A stretch of DNA of 51,343 nt from Sandaracinobacter neustonicus (GTDB lineage Bacteria; Pseudomonadota; Alphaproteobacteria; Sphingomonadales; Sphingomonadaceae): the NCBI RefSeq assembly GCF_006385875.1, contig NZ_VFSU01000002.1:1-51343 (forward strand), read 5' to 3'. Numbering within the stretch: the first letter of the stretch is position 1; every line of letters starts with the position of its first letter. Made by a program: the position numbers and the translations under genes. Positions 39,833 to 48,601 of this stretch are shown one piece after another. The notes beneath the pieces are model-generated. The model worked only from the letters and a program-made list of their open reading frames with translations, was not told the DNA's origin and searched no databases.

Positions 39833-42316
39833 TCACACCCTCCGCTCTTTCCACCCCAGCAGCCGCAGCGCGTTCAGCACCACCAGCAGGGTGGAGCCTT
39901 CGTGCAGCGCCACCGCCGGGCCGATTCCCAGCCCCATTATGGTGGCGGGTACCAGCAGGGCGACCACGCCGAGGCTGACGAACAGGTTCTGCCGGATGAT
40001 GCTGCGGGTGTGGCGGCTGAGGCCGACGGCGAATGGCAGGTGGGAGAGGTCGTCTGCCATCAGCGCGACGTCGGCGGTTTCCAGCGCCACGTCGGATCCG
40101 GCCGCGCCCATGGCGATGCCGACGCTGGCGTTGGCCATGGCGGGGGCATCGTTCACGCCGTCTCCCACCATCGCCACCAGCCCCTCGCCGCGCAGCTTGC
40201 GGATGGCGTCCACCTTATCCTCGGGCATCAGGTCGCCCCAGGCTTCGTCCAGCCCGACATCCTTCGCGATGCTTTCGGCGACTCTCTGATGATCGCCGGA
40301 GATCATGATCATGCGGCGGATGCCGATCTTGCGCAGCCGTTCCAGCGCGGCGCGGGCTTCGGGGCGCGGCGTGTCCATCAGGCCGATCGCGCCCAGATCG
40401 CGGGTGCCATGGCGCACCACCATGCTGGTCTGCCCGGCCTCGCGCAGCGTGGCGATGGCCTGTTGCATTTCGAGCGAGAGCGGCGGGATGTCGCCCGCGC
40501 CGAACATCTCAGCCTTGCCGATCAGCACCGGCTCGCCCGCCACCTCGGCGGAGACGCCCTGCCCGGTGAGGCTGCGCAGATTGGCGGCGGCGGGGATCGC
40601 CGCGCCCGCCAGCCGCGCCCGCCCGTCCGCCGCGATGGCGCGGGCGAGCGGATGGTCCGACAATTGCTCGACGGCGACGGCGACGGCCAGCAGCTGCTCC
40701 TCGGCGACGCCGGGGGCGGGCAGCACGGAGCGGATATGCGGTTCGCCCACTGTCAGCGTGCCGGTCTTGTCGAAGGCGATGGCGTCCAGCGCGCCAAGCA
40801 ATTCCAGCGGCGCGCCGCCTTTCACCAGCACGCCGCCGCGCGCCGCCCGCGCCACACCGGAGAGCACGGCGCTGGGCGTGGCGATGGCCAGCGCGCAGGG
40901 GCTGGCGGCCACCAGCACCGCCATCGCCCGGTAGAAGCTGTCGCGGAAAGGCTCATCCACCACCACCCATGCGAACAGCAGCAGCACCGCCAGCGCCAGC
41001 ACGGCGGGCACGAAGATGCGCTCAAACCGGTCCGTGAAGCGCTGCGTGGGGGAGCGGCGGGTTTCCGCCTCTGCCACCAGCCGCACCACGCGGGCGAGGG
41101 TGGATTCGCTGGCCTTGCGGGAGACTTCGATTTCCAGCGCGCCGCTGCCGTTGATGGTGCCCGCGAACACCCGGCTTTGGCCGGCCACCAGATCGGGCTT
41201 CGCGCGCGCCAGCGCGGCGTCTTCCACCGGCCGCTTGTCCACGGGGATGCTTTCGCCCGTGACCGGGGCCTGATTCACGGCGGAGTGCCCGTTCACCACG
41301 AAGCCGTCGGCGGCCAGCCGCTCGTCCGGCCGGACGACGATGATGTCGCCCACCTCCAGCTCCGCCACGGGCAGTTCCAGCAGCTCCGTGCCGCGCTTCA
41401 CCATCGCCGTTTCCGGGGCCAGCTTTGCCAGCGCCTCGATGGCGGTGCGGGCCTTGCCCATCGCATAATGTTCCAGTGCATGGCCAAGGCTGAACAGGAA
41501 CAGCAGCAGCGCCCCTTCCGCCCATGCCCCCAGCGCGGCAGCCCCGGCGGCGGCCACCAGCATTAGCGTGTCGATCTCGAACCGCTTCAGCCTGAGATTA
41601 TCGAGCGCCTCTCGCAGGGTGAAGAAGCCGCCGAACAGGTAAGCGCCGATATAGCAGGCGATGGGCAGCCAGCCGGGTGCTGCGGGCAGCAGCTTTTCGA
41701 TCATGAAGCCCGCGATCAGCAGCGCCCCGCAAGCCAGCGCGAAGATCAGTTCGCCGGCGGAACCGAAGATGCCGCCATGATCGTGGCTGTGGCCATGGTC
41801 GCCACCCTTATGCTCGGCATGGCCGTGCGGGCCATGATCATGCCCTTCATGCCCGTCCGCCGGGGCGATCTCTGCCACGTCGTGCACGTCCAGCCGGGCC
41901 AGTTCGTCGCGGATCACCGGCTCAGAGGTGATGCGGCGGTCATATTCGATGCTCAGCGCACCCGCGCCATTGGCGTTGGCTTCCAAAATGCCGGGGCGCT
42001 CGCGCAAGCTGTCGGCGATGGTGCGGGCGCGGCGCGGGTGCAGCGGGCCTTTCATCTGCCACAGCAGATGGCCCACCCGGTGCGTCACCTCCGCGCCTGC
42101 CGCCTCCGCCAGTTCGCGGATGCGCGACAGGCCGATGCCGTCCGGATCATAATGGATGCACAGCAGCGCCCCGCCGCCGGGGGCGGTCGCCACATGCACA
42201 TCCTCCACACCGCGATGGCCTTTCAGCTCCGCGATCAGCCGGCCCACGCAGGCGTCCGCCGCGTCGGACACCTCTGGCAGCAGCACGGGAATGTCGATCT
42301 TCAGTCTGTCCGTCAT
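39833..42316 (-). CDS. P1B-type heavy-metal efflux ATPase (Zn/Co/Cd type)
   Basis: An 827-aa inner-membrane pump. Two HMA-like N-terminal domains (about 8-75 and 85-145) lack CxxC and are degenerate. A His-rich stretch follows (156-180, HEGHDHGPHGHAEH...). The core has the transport motif SPCALAIATPSAV in helix 4, the phosphorylation site FDKTGTLTVGEP, HP locus SDHPLARAI, and VGDGVNDAPA. The SPC motif together with HEGSTLLVVLNALRLL near the end resembles the P1B-4 group, which handles Co, Zn or Cd. It exports metal from the cytoplasm. The gene is divided from a divergent MerR gene by a 19-bp-spacer promoter, which predicts metal-induced expression. Confidence 0.93.
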   Translation of the reverse strand: MTDRLKIDIPVLLPEVSDAADACVGRLIAELKGHRGVEDVHVATAPGGGALLCIHYDPDGIGLSRIRELAEAAGAEVTHRVGHLLWQMKGPLHPRRARTIADSLRERPGILEANANGAGALSIEYDRRITSEPVIRDELARLDVHDVAEIAPADGHEGHDHGPHGHAEHKGGDHGHSHDHGGIFGSAGELIFALACGALLIAGFMIEKLLPAAPGWLPIACYIGAYLFGGFFTLREALDNLRLKRFEIDTLMLVAAAGAAALGAWAEGALLLFLFSLGHALEHYAMGKARTAIEALAKLAPETAMVKRGTELLELPVAELEVGDIIVVRPDERLAADGFVVNGHSAVNQAPVTGESIPVDKRPVEDAALARAKPDLVAGQSRVFAGTINGSGALEIEVSRKASESTLARVVRLVAEAETRRSPTQRFTDRFERIFVPAVLALAVLLLFAWVVVDEPFRDSFYRAMAVLVAASPCALAIATPSAVLSGVARAARGGVLVKGGAPLELLGALDAIAFDKTGTLTVGEPHIRSVLPAPGVAEEQLLAVAVAVEQLSDHPLARAIAADGRARLAGAAIPAAANLRSLTGQGVSAEVAGEPVLIGKAEMFGAGDIPPLSLEMQQAIATLREAGQTSMVVRHGTRDLGAIGLMDTPRPEARAALERLRKIGIRRMIMISGDHQRVAESIAKDVGLDEAWGDLMPEDKVDAIRKLRGEGLVAMVGDGVNDAPAMANASVGIAMGAAGSDVALETADVALMADDLSHLPFAVGLSRHTRSIIRQNLFVSLGVVALLVPATIMGLGIGPAVALHEGSTLLVVLNALRLLGWKERRV

Positions 42317-42361
42317 GGCCTGTTCCTGTTGCCGCCATAGGGGCGACTCGTTATGGCCGCC

Positions 42362-42392
42362 GCTATGGACCCTGTAGCCACTACAGGGTCAA
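42362..42392 (-). promoter_or_regulatory. MerR-type promoter/operator for the metal ATPase
   Basis: On the minus strand TTGACC (42387-42392) and CATAGC (42362-42367) are spaced by 19 bp, the overlong spacer that MerR-family activators correct by twisting DNA. The spacer holds a perfect 9-bp inverted repeat, ACCCTGTAG (42369-42377) and CTACAGGGT (42381-42389), with a 3-bp centre. It resembles the Cd/Pb/Zn-responsive CadR/PbrR operators. The ATPase ATG lies 46 bp downstream of the -10. Confidence 0.85.
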
Positions 42393-42397
42393 GCGGC

Positions 42398-42808
42398 ATG
42401 AAGGCAGGTGCCATAAAGATCGGCGAACTCGCCCGCGCGACGGGCACGAAGGTGGAAACCATCCGCTTTTACGAGAAGATCGGCCTGCTGGCCGAGCCTT
42501 CGCGCACGGAAGGCAATTACCGCGCCTATGGCCCCGCGCATCTGGGTCGGCTGTCGTTCATCCGCCGCTCGCGCGATCTTGGCTTTTCGCTGGATCAGGT
42601 GCGGGCGCTGCTGTCGCTGTCCGATGATCGCAACCAGCCCTGCGACGCCATCGACCTGATCGCGCGCGAACATCTGCGCGCGGTGGATGCGAAGATCGCC
42701 GACCTGATGGCGCTGAAGCAGGAACTGCAATCCATCGTCGGGCAAAGCCACAGCGGATCGGTTTCCACCTGTCGCATCGTCGAAGCGCTGGAGCCGCTGC
42801 CGCACTGA
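42398..42808 (+). CDS. MerR-family metal-responsive regulator
   Basis: A 136-aa activator with the MerR winged helix (IKIGELARATGTKVETIRFYEKIGLL, YRAYGPAHLGRLSFIRRSRDLGFSLDQV) and a long dimerisation helix. Metal ligands in relatives: C79, C114/C115, C124 in ZntR; C77, C112, C119 in CadR. Here C82 and C125 are present, but the loop (QSHSGSVSTC) has H118 and no third cysteine. This may shift it from Cd/Pb toward Zn or Co. The ATG at 42398 is chosen because earlier starts would overlap the operator at 42369-42389. It diverges from the ATPase. Confidence 0.9.
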   Translation: MKAGAIKIGELARATGTKVETIRFYEKIGLLAEPSRTEGNYRAYGPAHLGRLSFIRRSRDLGFSLDQVRALLSLSDDRNQPCDAIDLIAREHLRAVDAKIADLMALKQELQSIVGQSHSGSVSTCRIVEALEPLPH

Positions 42809-42905
42809 CGGGCGCGGCGCTGAGCCTTTTGCACGGGCCATCGCAACCCTATCTGGGAACCCAAGCGGCGGCCTCGTTCACGAAGGCCGCCTTCGGAGAC
42901 CTGAT

Positions 42906-43784
42906 ATGAGCAAGAAAATTCTCGGCCGTTACGGCAACAATCGCGGCCATTGGGTGGGCGATGGGTTCCCGGTCCGCTCGCTCTTTTCCTACAACAGCCT
43001 TGGGCTGCGCATCAGCCCGTTCCTGCTGCTGGATTATGGCGGCCCGCATTATTTCGAACCCACCAGCGAACGGCGCGGCGTGGGCCAGCATCCGCACCGG
43101 GGCTTCGAAACCGTGACCATCGTTTATGATGGCATGGTGGAGCATAAGGATTCCGCCGGAAACGGCGGCATCATCGGCCCCGGCGATGTCCAGTGGATGA
43201 CGGCGGGCGGCGGCATCCTGCACGAGGAATATCATGCCCCGGCCTTCGCCAGAACCGGCGGGCCGTTCCGCATGGTGCAGCTGTGGGTGAACCTGCCCGC
43301 GAAGGACAAGATGGCCCCCGGCGGCTATCAGGGCATCACCTCCGCCGACATTCCGGTGGCGGACCTGCCCGGCAGCGCGGGCACGGCGCGGATCATTGCG
43401 GGTGAGCTGAACGGCACCAAAGGCCCGGCGAAGACCTTCACGCCGATCAACGTCTGGGATCTGCGGCTCACGCCGGATTCGGATCTGCGGCTGGAGCTGC
43501 CCGAGGGGCATAATGCGATGCTTGTCGTGCTGTCCGGGCATATCTCCGTGTCCGGCGCGGATGGCGCGCGGGCGGAAGCGGGAGAGGCGGAAGTGCTGCT
43601 GCTGAGCCGCGAAGGCGCAGGCATCGACATCCACGCCAACGGCGACACCACCCTGCTGGTACTGACCGGCGAGCCGATCGACGAGCCCATCGTCGGCTAT
43701 GGCCCGTTCGCGATGAACAGCGAGGCGGAAATCCGCCAGGCCGTGGATGACTTCAACAGCGGTAAGTTCGCCGCCGCTGCCTAA
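42906..43784 (+). CDS. Pirin-family bicupin protein
   Basis: A 292-aa two-cupin protein. The N-terminal metal site reads GQHPHRGFETVTIVYDG with histidines, and HEEYHAP follows. The family includes YhhW, which oxidises quercetin with a bound metal, and pirin itself, a nuclear cofactor in animals; the bacterial role is often unknown. The ATG at 42906 follows AGACCTGAT. A strong terminator stands 7 bp after the stop. The second cupin lacks the metal motif, which is usual for the family. Confidence 0.93.
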   Translation: MSKKILGRYGNNRGHWVGDGFPVRSLFSYNSLGLRISPFLLLDYGGPHYFEPTSERRGVGQHPHRGFETVTIVYDGMVEHKDSAGNGGIIGPGDVQWMTAGGGILHEEYHAPAFARTGGPFRMVQLWVNLPAKDKMAPGGYQGITSADIPVADLPGSAGTARIIAGELNGTKGPAKTFTPINVWDLRLTPDSDLRLELPEGHNAMLVVLSGHISVSGADGARAEAGEAEVLLLSREGAGIDIHANGDTTLLVLTGEPIDEPIVGYGPFAMNSEAEIRQAVDDFNSGKFAAAA

Positions 43785-43791
43785 CAGAACG

Positions 43792-43827
43792 GCCCGGCCC
43801 CCGCACACCCACGGGGGCCGGGCTTTT
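43792..43827 (+). terminator. Rho-independent terminator after the pirin gene
   Basis: A perfect 12-bp stem, GCCCGGCCCCCG (43792-43803) and CGGGGGCCGGGC (43812-43823), with an 8-nt loop, followed by TTTT. Confidence 0.85.
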
Positions 43828-43992
43828 CGCGTTGGTCGGGGCCGGTCAGGCCTCTGGGCCGCCCCGTTCAAGCCCGAAGCGGGGCTGTTGAAGTGACCGG
43901 CAGCGTCTGAACACAAGGCAGCTTCCGGTCTTTCAATCACCGTTGGCGTCCACACGGTTCGTGTCGCTATAAGCCGACCGAAACCAAGTCAG

Positions 43993-44343
43993 ATGAAGCG
44001 ACACATGGCCCGCAAGCGTTCGAAACACGATCCCTATGATCATCTGCCGCCCGAAGACGAGGCGGCGGCAGCGCCCCTGCTCTGCTGGCTTTGCGGCCGG
44101 CCGACCGGCAAGACCATTGTCTGGCACCATCCCGTGCCCAAAAGTCGCGGGGGTCGCGATGTCGTGCCGATGCACGGCATCTGCCAGCAGACGCTGATCA
44201 GCAATTTCACCAATTCCGAACTGCAGCGCCACGGGATGGATGTGGCGGGCCTGCTGGACAATCCGAACGTGCGCAAATTCGTGGATTGGGTGGCGAACAA
44301 GGATCCGGACTTCACCGCGACCATTGCGAAGAAGCAGCGCTGA
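43993..44343 (+). CDS. Small HNH-like zinc protein
   Basis: A 116-aa protein with a CxxC pair (C31, C34 in CWLCGRPTG) and a second His/Cys set (H45, H46, H61, C64 in [22 protein letters not shown]). This is the pattern of HNH-type nucleases: HH-x-P-KSRGG is the classic motif start. The remainder (about 85-116, [20 protein letters not shown]) is unrecognised. A second start at 44008 (MARKRSK) is possible. It lies 13 bp before trhO and may be co-transcribed. Nuclease activity is not certain because the final histidine of the family is not obvious. Confidence 0.8.
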   Translation: MKRHMARKRSKHDPYDHLPPEDEAAAAPLLCWLCGRPTGKTIVWHHPVPKSRGGRDVVPMHGICQQTLISNFTNSELQRHGMDVAGLLDNPNVRKFVDWVANKDPDFTATIAKKQR

Positions 44344-44356
44344 AGGCCCTGCTTTC

Positions 44357-45343
44357 GTGACTGGCTCACCTCCCTCCATTCGCGTCGCCGCGCTGTATAA
44401 ATTCGCCCGGCTGAACGATTGCGACGCGGTTCGCCGCAAACTGGCGCGCGTGTGCGACGCCGGGGGCGTGCGGGGTACGCTGCTGCTCGCGGGCGAGGGG
44501 ATCAACGGCACGATCGCCGGATCGGAGCATGGAATCGAAAACGTCCTTGCCTTCATCCGCGGCCTGCCGGGGTTCGGCGACCTGGAGGTCAAATACGCAG
44601 CCGCTGAGACGATGCCATTCCATCGCATGAAGGTTCGGCTGAAGCGCGAGATCGTGACGATGGGCCAGCCTGGGATCGATCCGCTGACGGGGGCTGGGCA
44701 TTATGTGTCGCCGCAGAACTGGAACGCCCTCATCAGCGAGCCGGGGACGATCGTGATCGACACGCGCAACGATTATGAAGTCGCGGTCGGCAGCTTTGCC
44801 GGTGCGATCGACCCGAAGACAGCCAGCTTCCGCGATTTTCCCGCATGGTTCCGCGCCGAACGCGAGCGGCTGCTGGGATCGGGCCGTCCGCCGAAAATCG
44901 CGATGTTCTGCACCGGCGGCATCCGCTGCGAGAAATCGACGGCCTTCCTGAAGGCCGAGGGCATCGAGGAGGTTTATCACCTGCAGGGCGGAATCCTGAA
45001 ATATCTGGAGACCGTCCCTGCCGAACAGAGCCTGTGGGAAGGGGAATGCTTCGTGTTCGACCAGCGCGTCGCGGTCGGCCATGGGCTGGAAGCCGGGACG
45101 CATGTGCTCTGTCACGCTTGTCGTCGGCCGGTGAGCAGCGCGGATCAGGCATCGCCGCTCTACGTCTCCGGCGTCAGCTGCCCGGCCTGCCATGCGGTGC
45201 GCACGGAAGCCCAGCGCGCAGGCTATGCCGAACGCGACCGGCAGGAACAACTCGCCAAAGCGCGCGGCACGGCGCATATCGGTGCCCGCGCGGAAGGGCT
45301 GGCAACACGCCAGACAGCAAATCGCAAGCTCGTTTCGCAGTGA
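44357..45343 (+). CDS. trhO: tRNA uridine-34 hydroxylase TrhO (rhodanese-like)
   Basis: TrhO (YceA) makes 5-hydroxyuridine at position 34 of certain tRNAs. The 328-aa product has an N-terminal acylphosphatase-like part ([24 protein letters not shown]), then the rhodanese domain with catalytic C185 in [15 protein letters not shown]-terminal cysteine-rich knuckle follows (CHACRRPVS ... [10 protein letters not shown]). This architecture is specific to the family. The GTG at 44357 follows the HNH gene and starts at the conserved VAALYKF region; an ORF beginning at 44240 overlaps that gene and is unlikely. Confidence 0.94.
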   Translation: MTGSPPSIRVAALYKFARLNDCDAVRRKLARVCDAGGVRGTLLLAGEGINGTIAGSEHGIENVLAFIRGLPGFGDLEVKYAAAETMPFHRMKVRLKREIVTMGQPGIDPLTGAGHYVSPQNWNALISEPGTIVIDTRNDYEVAVGSFAGAIDPKTASFRDFPAWFRAERERLLGSGRPPKIAMFCTGGIRCEKSTAFLKAEGIEEVYHLQGGILKYLETVPAEQSLWEGECFVFDQRVAVGHGLEAGTHVLCHACRRPVSSADQASPLYVSGVSCPACHAVRTEAQRAGYAERDRQEQLAKARGTAHIGARAEGLATRQTANRKLVSQ

Positions 45344-45607
45344 CGCTCGCTGCAAATAATCGACTGCTCTTGTTGTGAAAGCCGAAGGTCGGCTCTGCCG
45401 CCGACTTGCACGCCTGCAACGCCGCACCGGGCGGCGGCACTGGGCGGCAGAACCCGGCTTCGGGCGATGATGGAAACCTGCGCTTCGCTGTTCCGGCTGG
45501 AGGAGATCGGGGACGCCAGCCGCCTGACGACGGCTGGTGCCCCCAGGCGAACGATCGCTCTCAATCTCCGATAGCGAGCTGCACATTTCGCAGCGATGGT
45601 CTGGCCC

Positions 45608-46921
45608 TCAGTTCATGGTGGATATTGCCAGTCGTCGCCGACGCGTCACGAGACCGATGGCACCGAAGCCGATGACGAGCATCGCCCAACTGGCCGGCTC
45701 GGGAACGGCGTTGAAGGCCGCGCCATCCAGTGCCCACTGGCCGACTGCTTTGCCGGTTGCGAGGCCCGCCTCATTGTCGAAGCGATAGTGGATACCGCCC
45801 CACAGCCGGCTGTCCGCGGCGTCCTGCGCGGCGTCCGCAAGGCTGTCGAAGCTGCGGGTATAGGCACCAATCGTGAAGGTGAACGGCTGGTCGTCTCCGA
45901 ACAGGCTGGCAAGCACGGTGGCAGCTGCACCCGACTGGGTCGAGTGGGTGGAGATATAGCTCGGGTGGTTCGGCGCCGGGAATAGCGAGTTCCACGACGG
46001 GTCGGCTTCGGTCAGCGCGTTGCCGTCGATGTCGGCCATTCGGATCGCGGTCACGGGGCGCCAGAGATCATATTCGTATTTTGCGTCGAAGCCGGCGATG
46101 AGCGCATCGGCAATGCTGGTGGAAAGAAGTGCGAAGGCGCGGGCGTAGCCAAGCGTGGTGAGCCCTTCGTCCTCCGCAACGATAAGGCCGACGCGCATCC
46201 AGGGGGTGGCGTTGGACGAACTCCAGAACCAGGCGCTGTCGGTCTGGTCAGCGGTGCGCGTCAGGCTGCCTAACGAGCCGATCTCCTTCACCTCGTTGAA
46301 GGCGGCGGCATATTCGGCGCTGTCGAGCGCCGGAGGGGGACCGGCACGAAACTGATCGCCCGAGGTGAGGTTGAAGGGATCGACGTCGCCCCAGTGCGGA
46401 AGCGCCGCCGGAAGATTGCCGGGCGGGGTCGGCTGCCAGTCGCCCGGGTCGCTTCCCGGAACCCACGGCGCACCGGGTGCGGAACCGTCCCCCACACGTT
46501 TTGCAAGGATCGCGCTGGCATGTGCGCTTCCGTTGGCGATGCCGGCAGCCTTGGCCGGGCCGTCAGGTATGAGCGCAAGGCTGCTGGCCAGCGCCGCTGC
46601 ATAGGTTGGCGCGTTGGCGGGATTCAACGCCACCAGCACATCATGCGCGGCCTGCGAGGCGGCAGCGCGCGGATCGCCGCCACTGCCGGACACGCCCGAC
46701 AGGTAGGACTTGTTCTTGTAGCCGCTGGCGGCGTTGACCGCATCGTGCATGGCAATGTTGGCAATGGCATAGATGCGCGCCTGCACCGGTGCTCCGCCGG
46801 GCACATGGGTGATCATCAGATCGTTCCAATACAGAACGGGATCATCGTCGATGGTGATTTCCGCGAGCGCCGGCGTCGCGAGGGTGGCCAGAAGAATTGC
46901 GGTCGAAAGGCGGGTGAGCAT
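45608..46921 (-). CDS. Vanadium-haloperoxidase/PAP2-like protein with PEP-CTERM anchor
   Basis: A 437-aa secreted protein with a signal peptide (1-20). The phosphate/vanadate-binding residues of the haloperoxidase family are present: K281 and R288 (KYEYDLWRPVTAIR), the HPSYISTHS loop (319-327), and R372/H378 in SRLWGGIHYRFDNEAG. The C-terminus is a PEP-CTERM tail: VPEPASWAMLVIGFG, a helix, then RRRR (427-430), so an exosortase would process it. The activity may be haloperoxidase or acid phosphatase; the sequence does not settle it. The winged-helix/TPR regulator lies upstream on the same strand, separated by 135 bp. Confidence 0.9.
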   Translation of the reverse strand: MLTRLSTAILLATLATPALAEITIDDDPVLYWNDLMITHVPGGAPVQARIYAIANIAMHDAVNAASGYKNKSYLSGVSGSGGDPRAAASQAAHDVLVALNPANAPTYAAALASSLALIPDGPAKAAGIANGSAHASAILAKRVGDGSAPGAPWVPGSDPGDWQPTPPGNLPAALPHWGDVDPFNLTSGDQFRAGPPPALDSAEYAAAFNEVKEIGSLGSLTRTADQTDSAWFWSSSNATPWMRVGLIVAEDEGLTTLGYARAFALLSTSIADALIAGFDAKYEYDLWRPVTAIRMADIDGNALTEADPSWNSLFPAPNHPSYISTHSTQSGAAATVLASLFGDDQPFTFTIGAYTRSFDSLADAAQDAADSRLWGGIHYRFDNEAGLATGKAVGQWALDGAAFNAVPEPASWAMLVIGFGAIGLVTRRRRLAISTMN

Positions 46922-47056
46922 CGGATCACTCCTGTGCCGGCAGCCGGCCCCCAGTGGCGGCTGCCAGATGGCCAAGAGGCACGAACGGCCCTGTAAACCC
47001 CATTTGCGGGACTGATTTTGTGCTGATTAAAGGCTGATTTCCCCTGTGGTCGGCAC

Positions 47057-48601
47057 TCAGCGCGTCAGCGAGATGTCCGGTCGGGTGCCTGTTTCCCGCC
47101 AATAGTCGTCAAGCCCGATGCGGCGGATCAGGGCCTGATGCCGGGGGTCTCGTCGAAGCAGCGCAGCCTTTTCGGAAAAGAAGATCGACGTCTTGCGGCG
47201 GTCATAGCTGCCCGGCGGCGGCCAGCCCCGGCCGCCAAAGAAGAAGCTTTCGAGGATGGCAAAGCACGGATCGACAGCACCGAAAACACAAAGATAGGCG
47301 ATAGCGGAAATGTAGCTGATGTTTGGCGCATCCACGATGGCCTGAACGAGGCCGGTGCGGTCAGCCGCCGGATCTTCGACGGCCTTCGCGATCCGGCTGA
47401 GGAAGGCATAGTCCGGCGGCGGCTGGTCCGGAAACAGCGCCGGACGCGCGCTTGTATCTTCGACGAGTGCGACCGCCTCCGCCGACCGGCCGGTGGTCAG
47501 CAGAAAATCGAAGCGGGTCTGCCATGATGGAAAGCTCTTCGGCCACAGGCGCAGCGCGTCGTCGAGCCGCGTGTCCGCCTCAACCAGCTCACCTGCACCC
47601 CACAGCCCCCAGGCCAGCATCATCTGGTTTGCGGGGTGATAGGGCTCGATCGCCAGCGCGCGCCGGAAATGGACGATTGCCTCGCGCCAGCGGCCGGTGT
47701 CGCACAGCAGCCAGCCGAGCGCACTTTCATATTCACCCGAAGCTGCGGGGGCCTTCAGCGCCAACAGCGCCCGTTCGTTTGCAGCCCAGTTGCGGAAGTT
47801 CGGGCGGATGGTGGCAAGCGCAAGGCGCGCGTTGAAATTGGCCGGATCGATCTGCAAGGCCCGTCGGGCGGCACTTTCGGCCCATGCTGCGACGGAAACA
47901 ATCTGGTGCTGCTCCACGGAATCGAGTGTTTTCTGGCGCGCCAGGGCCAGCGCGCCCCAGGCTTCGGCGGAACCGGGATCGACCTCGGTCGCGCGCACAA
48001 GATAGGCGATCGACTGGCCTGAGGATTCGGGAAGCCCGGTAAGTTCCGCTTCATGGGCCTTGACGATCAACTGTTCGGCTTCGCTCAAATGCGCGTCAGG
48101 GGGATTGCCAAGGCGCCATATGGCGGCACCGCCAATCGCCGCGATCGCAAAGGCTCCAGCACCGACGAGAAAGCCGCGGCGATCCTTTTCCTGTGCAGGG
48201 TCGGGCGGAGGCGCAGGTTGGGGAACAGGTTCGCTGCCCTCGGAATATGTGTCTTCGGCACCCTCCGCCTTCAACAGGTAACCAACCTTGGTGACGGTAT
48301 GCACCTCGAACCCGCCGAGGTTTGCGGACAGTGCGCGGATACGCGAAATAACGCGCTGGATGGCGTTATCGGCAACAATGCGACCGTCCCAGCAGCGTTC
48401 CACCAGATCGTCTCGACTGACAACACAGCCGTCTGCCTCTGCGAGCGCGACAAGCACCATCATGACGCGCGATTCGACCTGACGCGTTACCTTCCCGCGC
48501 CTGATGGTCAGCCGCGAGGGATCAAAAAACACATCCCCCAGCGAGAAGGCCGGCTCGTCGGCGAGTGAAATCCGCTCGTTCGATATCAGCCGGCGCAGCA
48601 T
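47057..48601 (-). CDS. Winged-helix (OmpR/ToxR-type) regulator with TPR repeats, CadC-like
   Basis: A 514-aa protein. Residues about 20-112 are an OmpR-type winged helix (RVMMVLVALAEADGCVVSRDDLVERCW, IQRVISRIRALS, HTVTKVGYLL). A proline-rich linker (126-136) leads to one membrane helix (143-162), so it is a CadC/ToxR-like inner-membrane regulator. The remainder (about 175-480) has TPR-like helices (AWGALALARQKTL..., EAIVHFRRALAIEPYHP) that would lie in the periplasm. The ATG at 48599-48601 is chosen because it gives the usual start; the longer frame to 48739 adds an unrelated 46 residues. It may control the haloperoxidase-like gene next to it. Confidence 0.88.
   Translation of the reverse strand: MLRRLISNERISLADEPAFSLGDVFFDPSRLTIRRGKVTRQVESRVMMVLVALAEADGCVVSRDDLVERCWDGRIVADNAIQRVISRIRALSANLGGFEVHTVTKVGYLLKAEGAEDTYSEGSEPVPQPAPPPDPAQEKDRRGFLVGAGAFAIAAIGGAAIWRLGNPPDAHLSEAEQLIVKAHEAELTGLPESSGQSIAYLVRATEVDPGSAEAWGALALARQKTLDSVEQHQIVSVAAWAESAARRALQIDPANFNARLALATIRPNFRNWAANERALLALKAPAASGEYESALGWLLCDTGRWREAIVHFRRALAIEPYHPANQMMLAWGLWGAGELVEADTRLDDALRLWPKSFPSWQTRFDFLLTTGRSAEAVALVEDTSARPALFPDQPPPDYAFLSRIAKAVEDPAADRTGLVQAIVDAPNISYISAIAYLCVFGAVDPCFAILESFFFGGRGWPPPGSYDRRKTSIFFSEKAALLRRDPRHQALIRRIGLDDYWRETGTRPDISLTR

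Noticed and set aside
39377-41566. A 729-codon plus-strand frame over the composite repeats and the P-type ATPase
   Set aside because: It begins in repeat DNA and continues antisense to the ATPase; the product has no domain.
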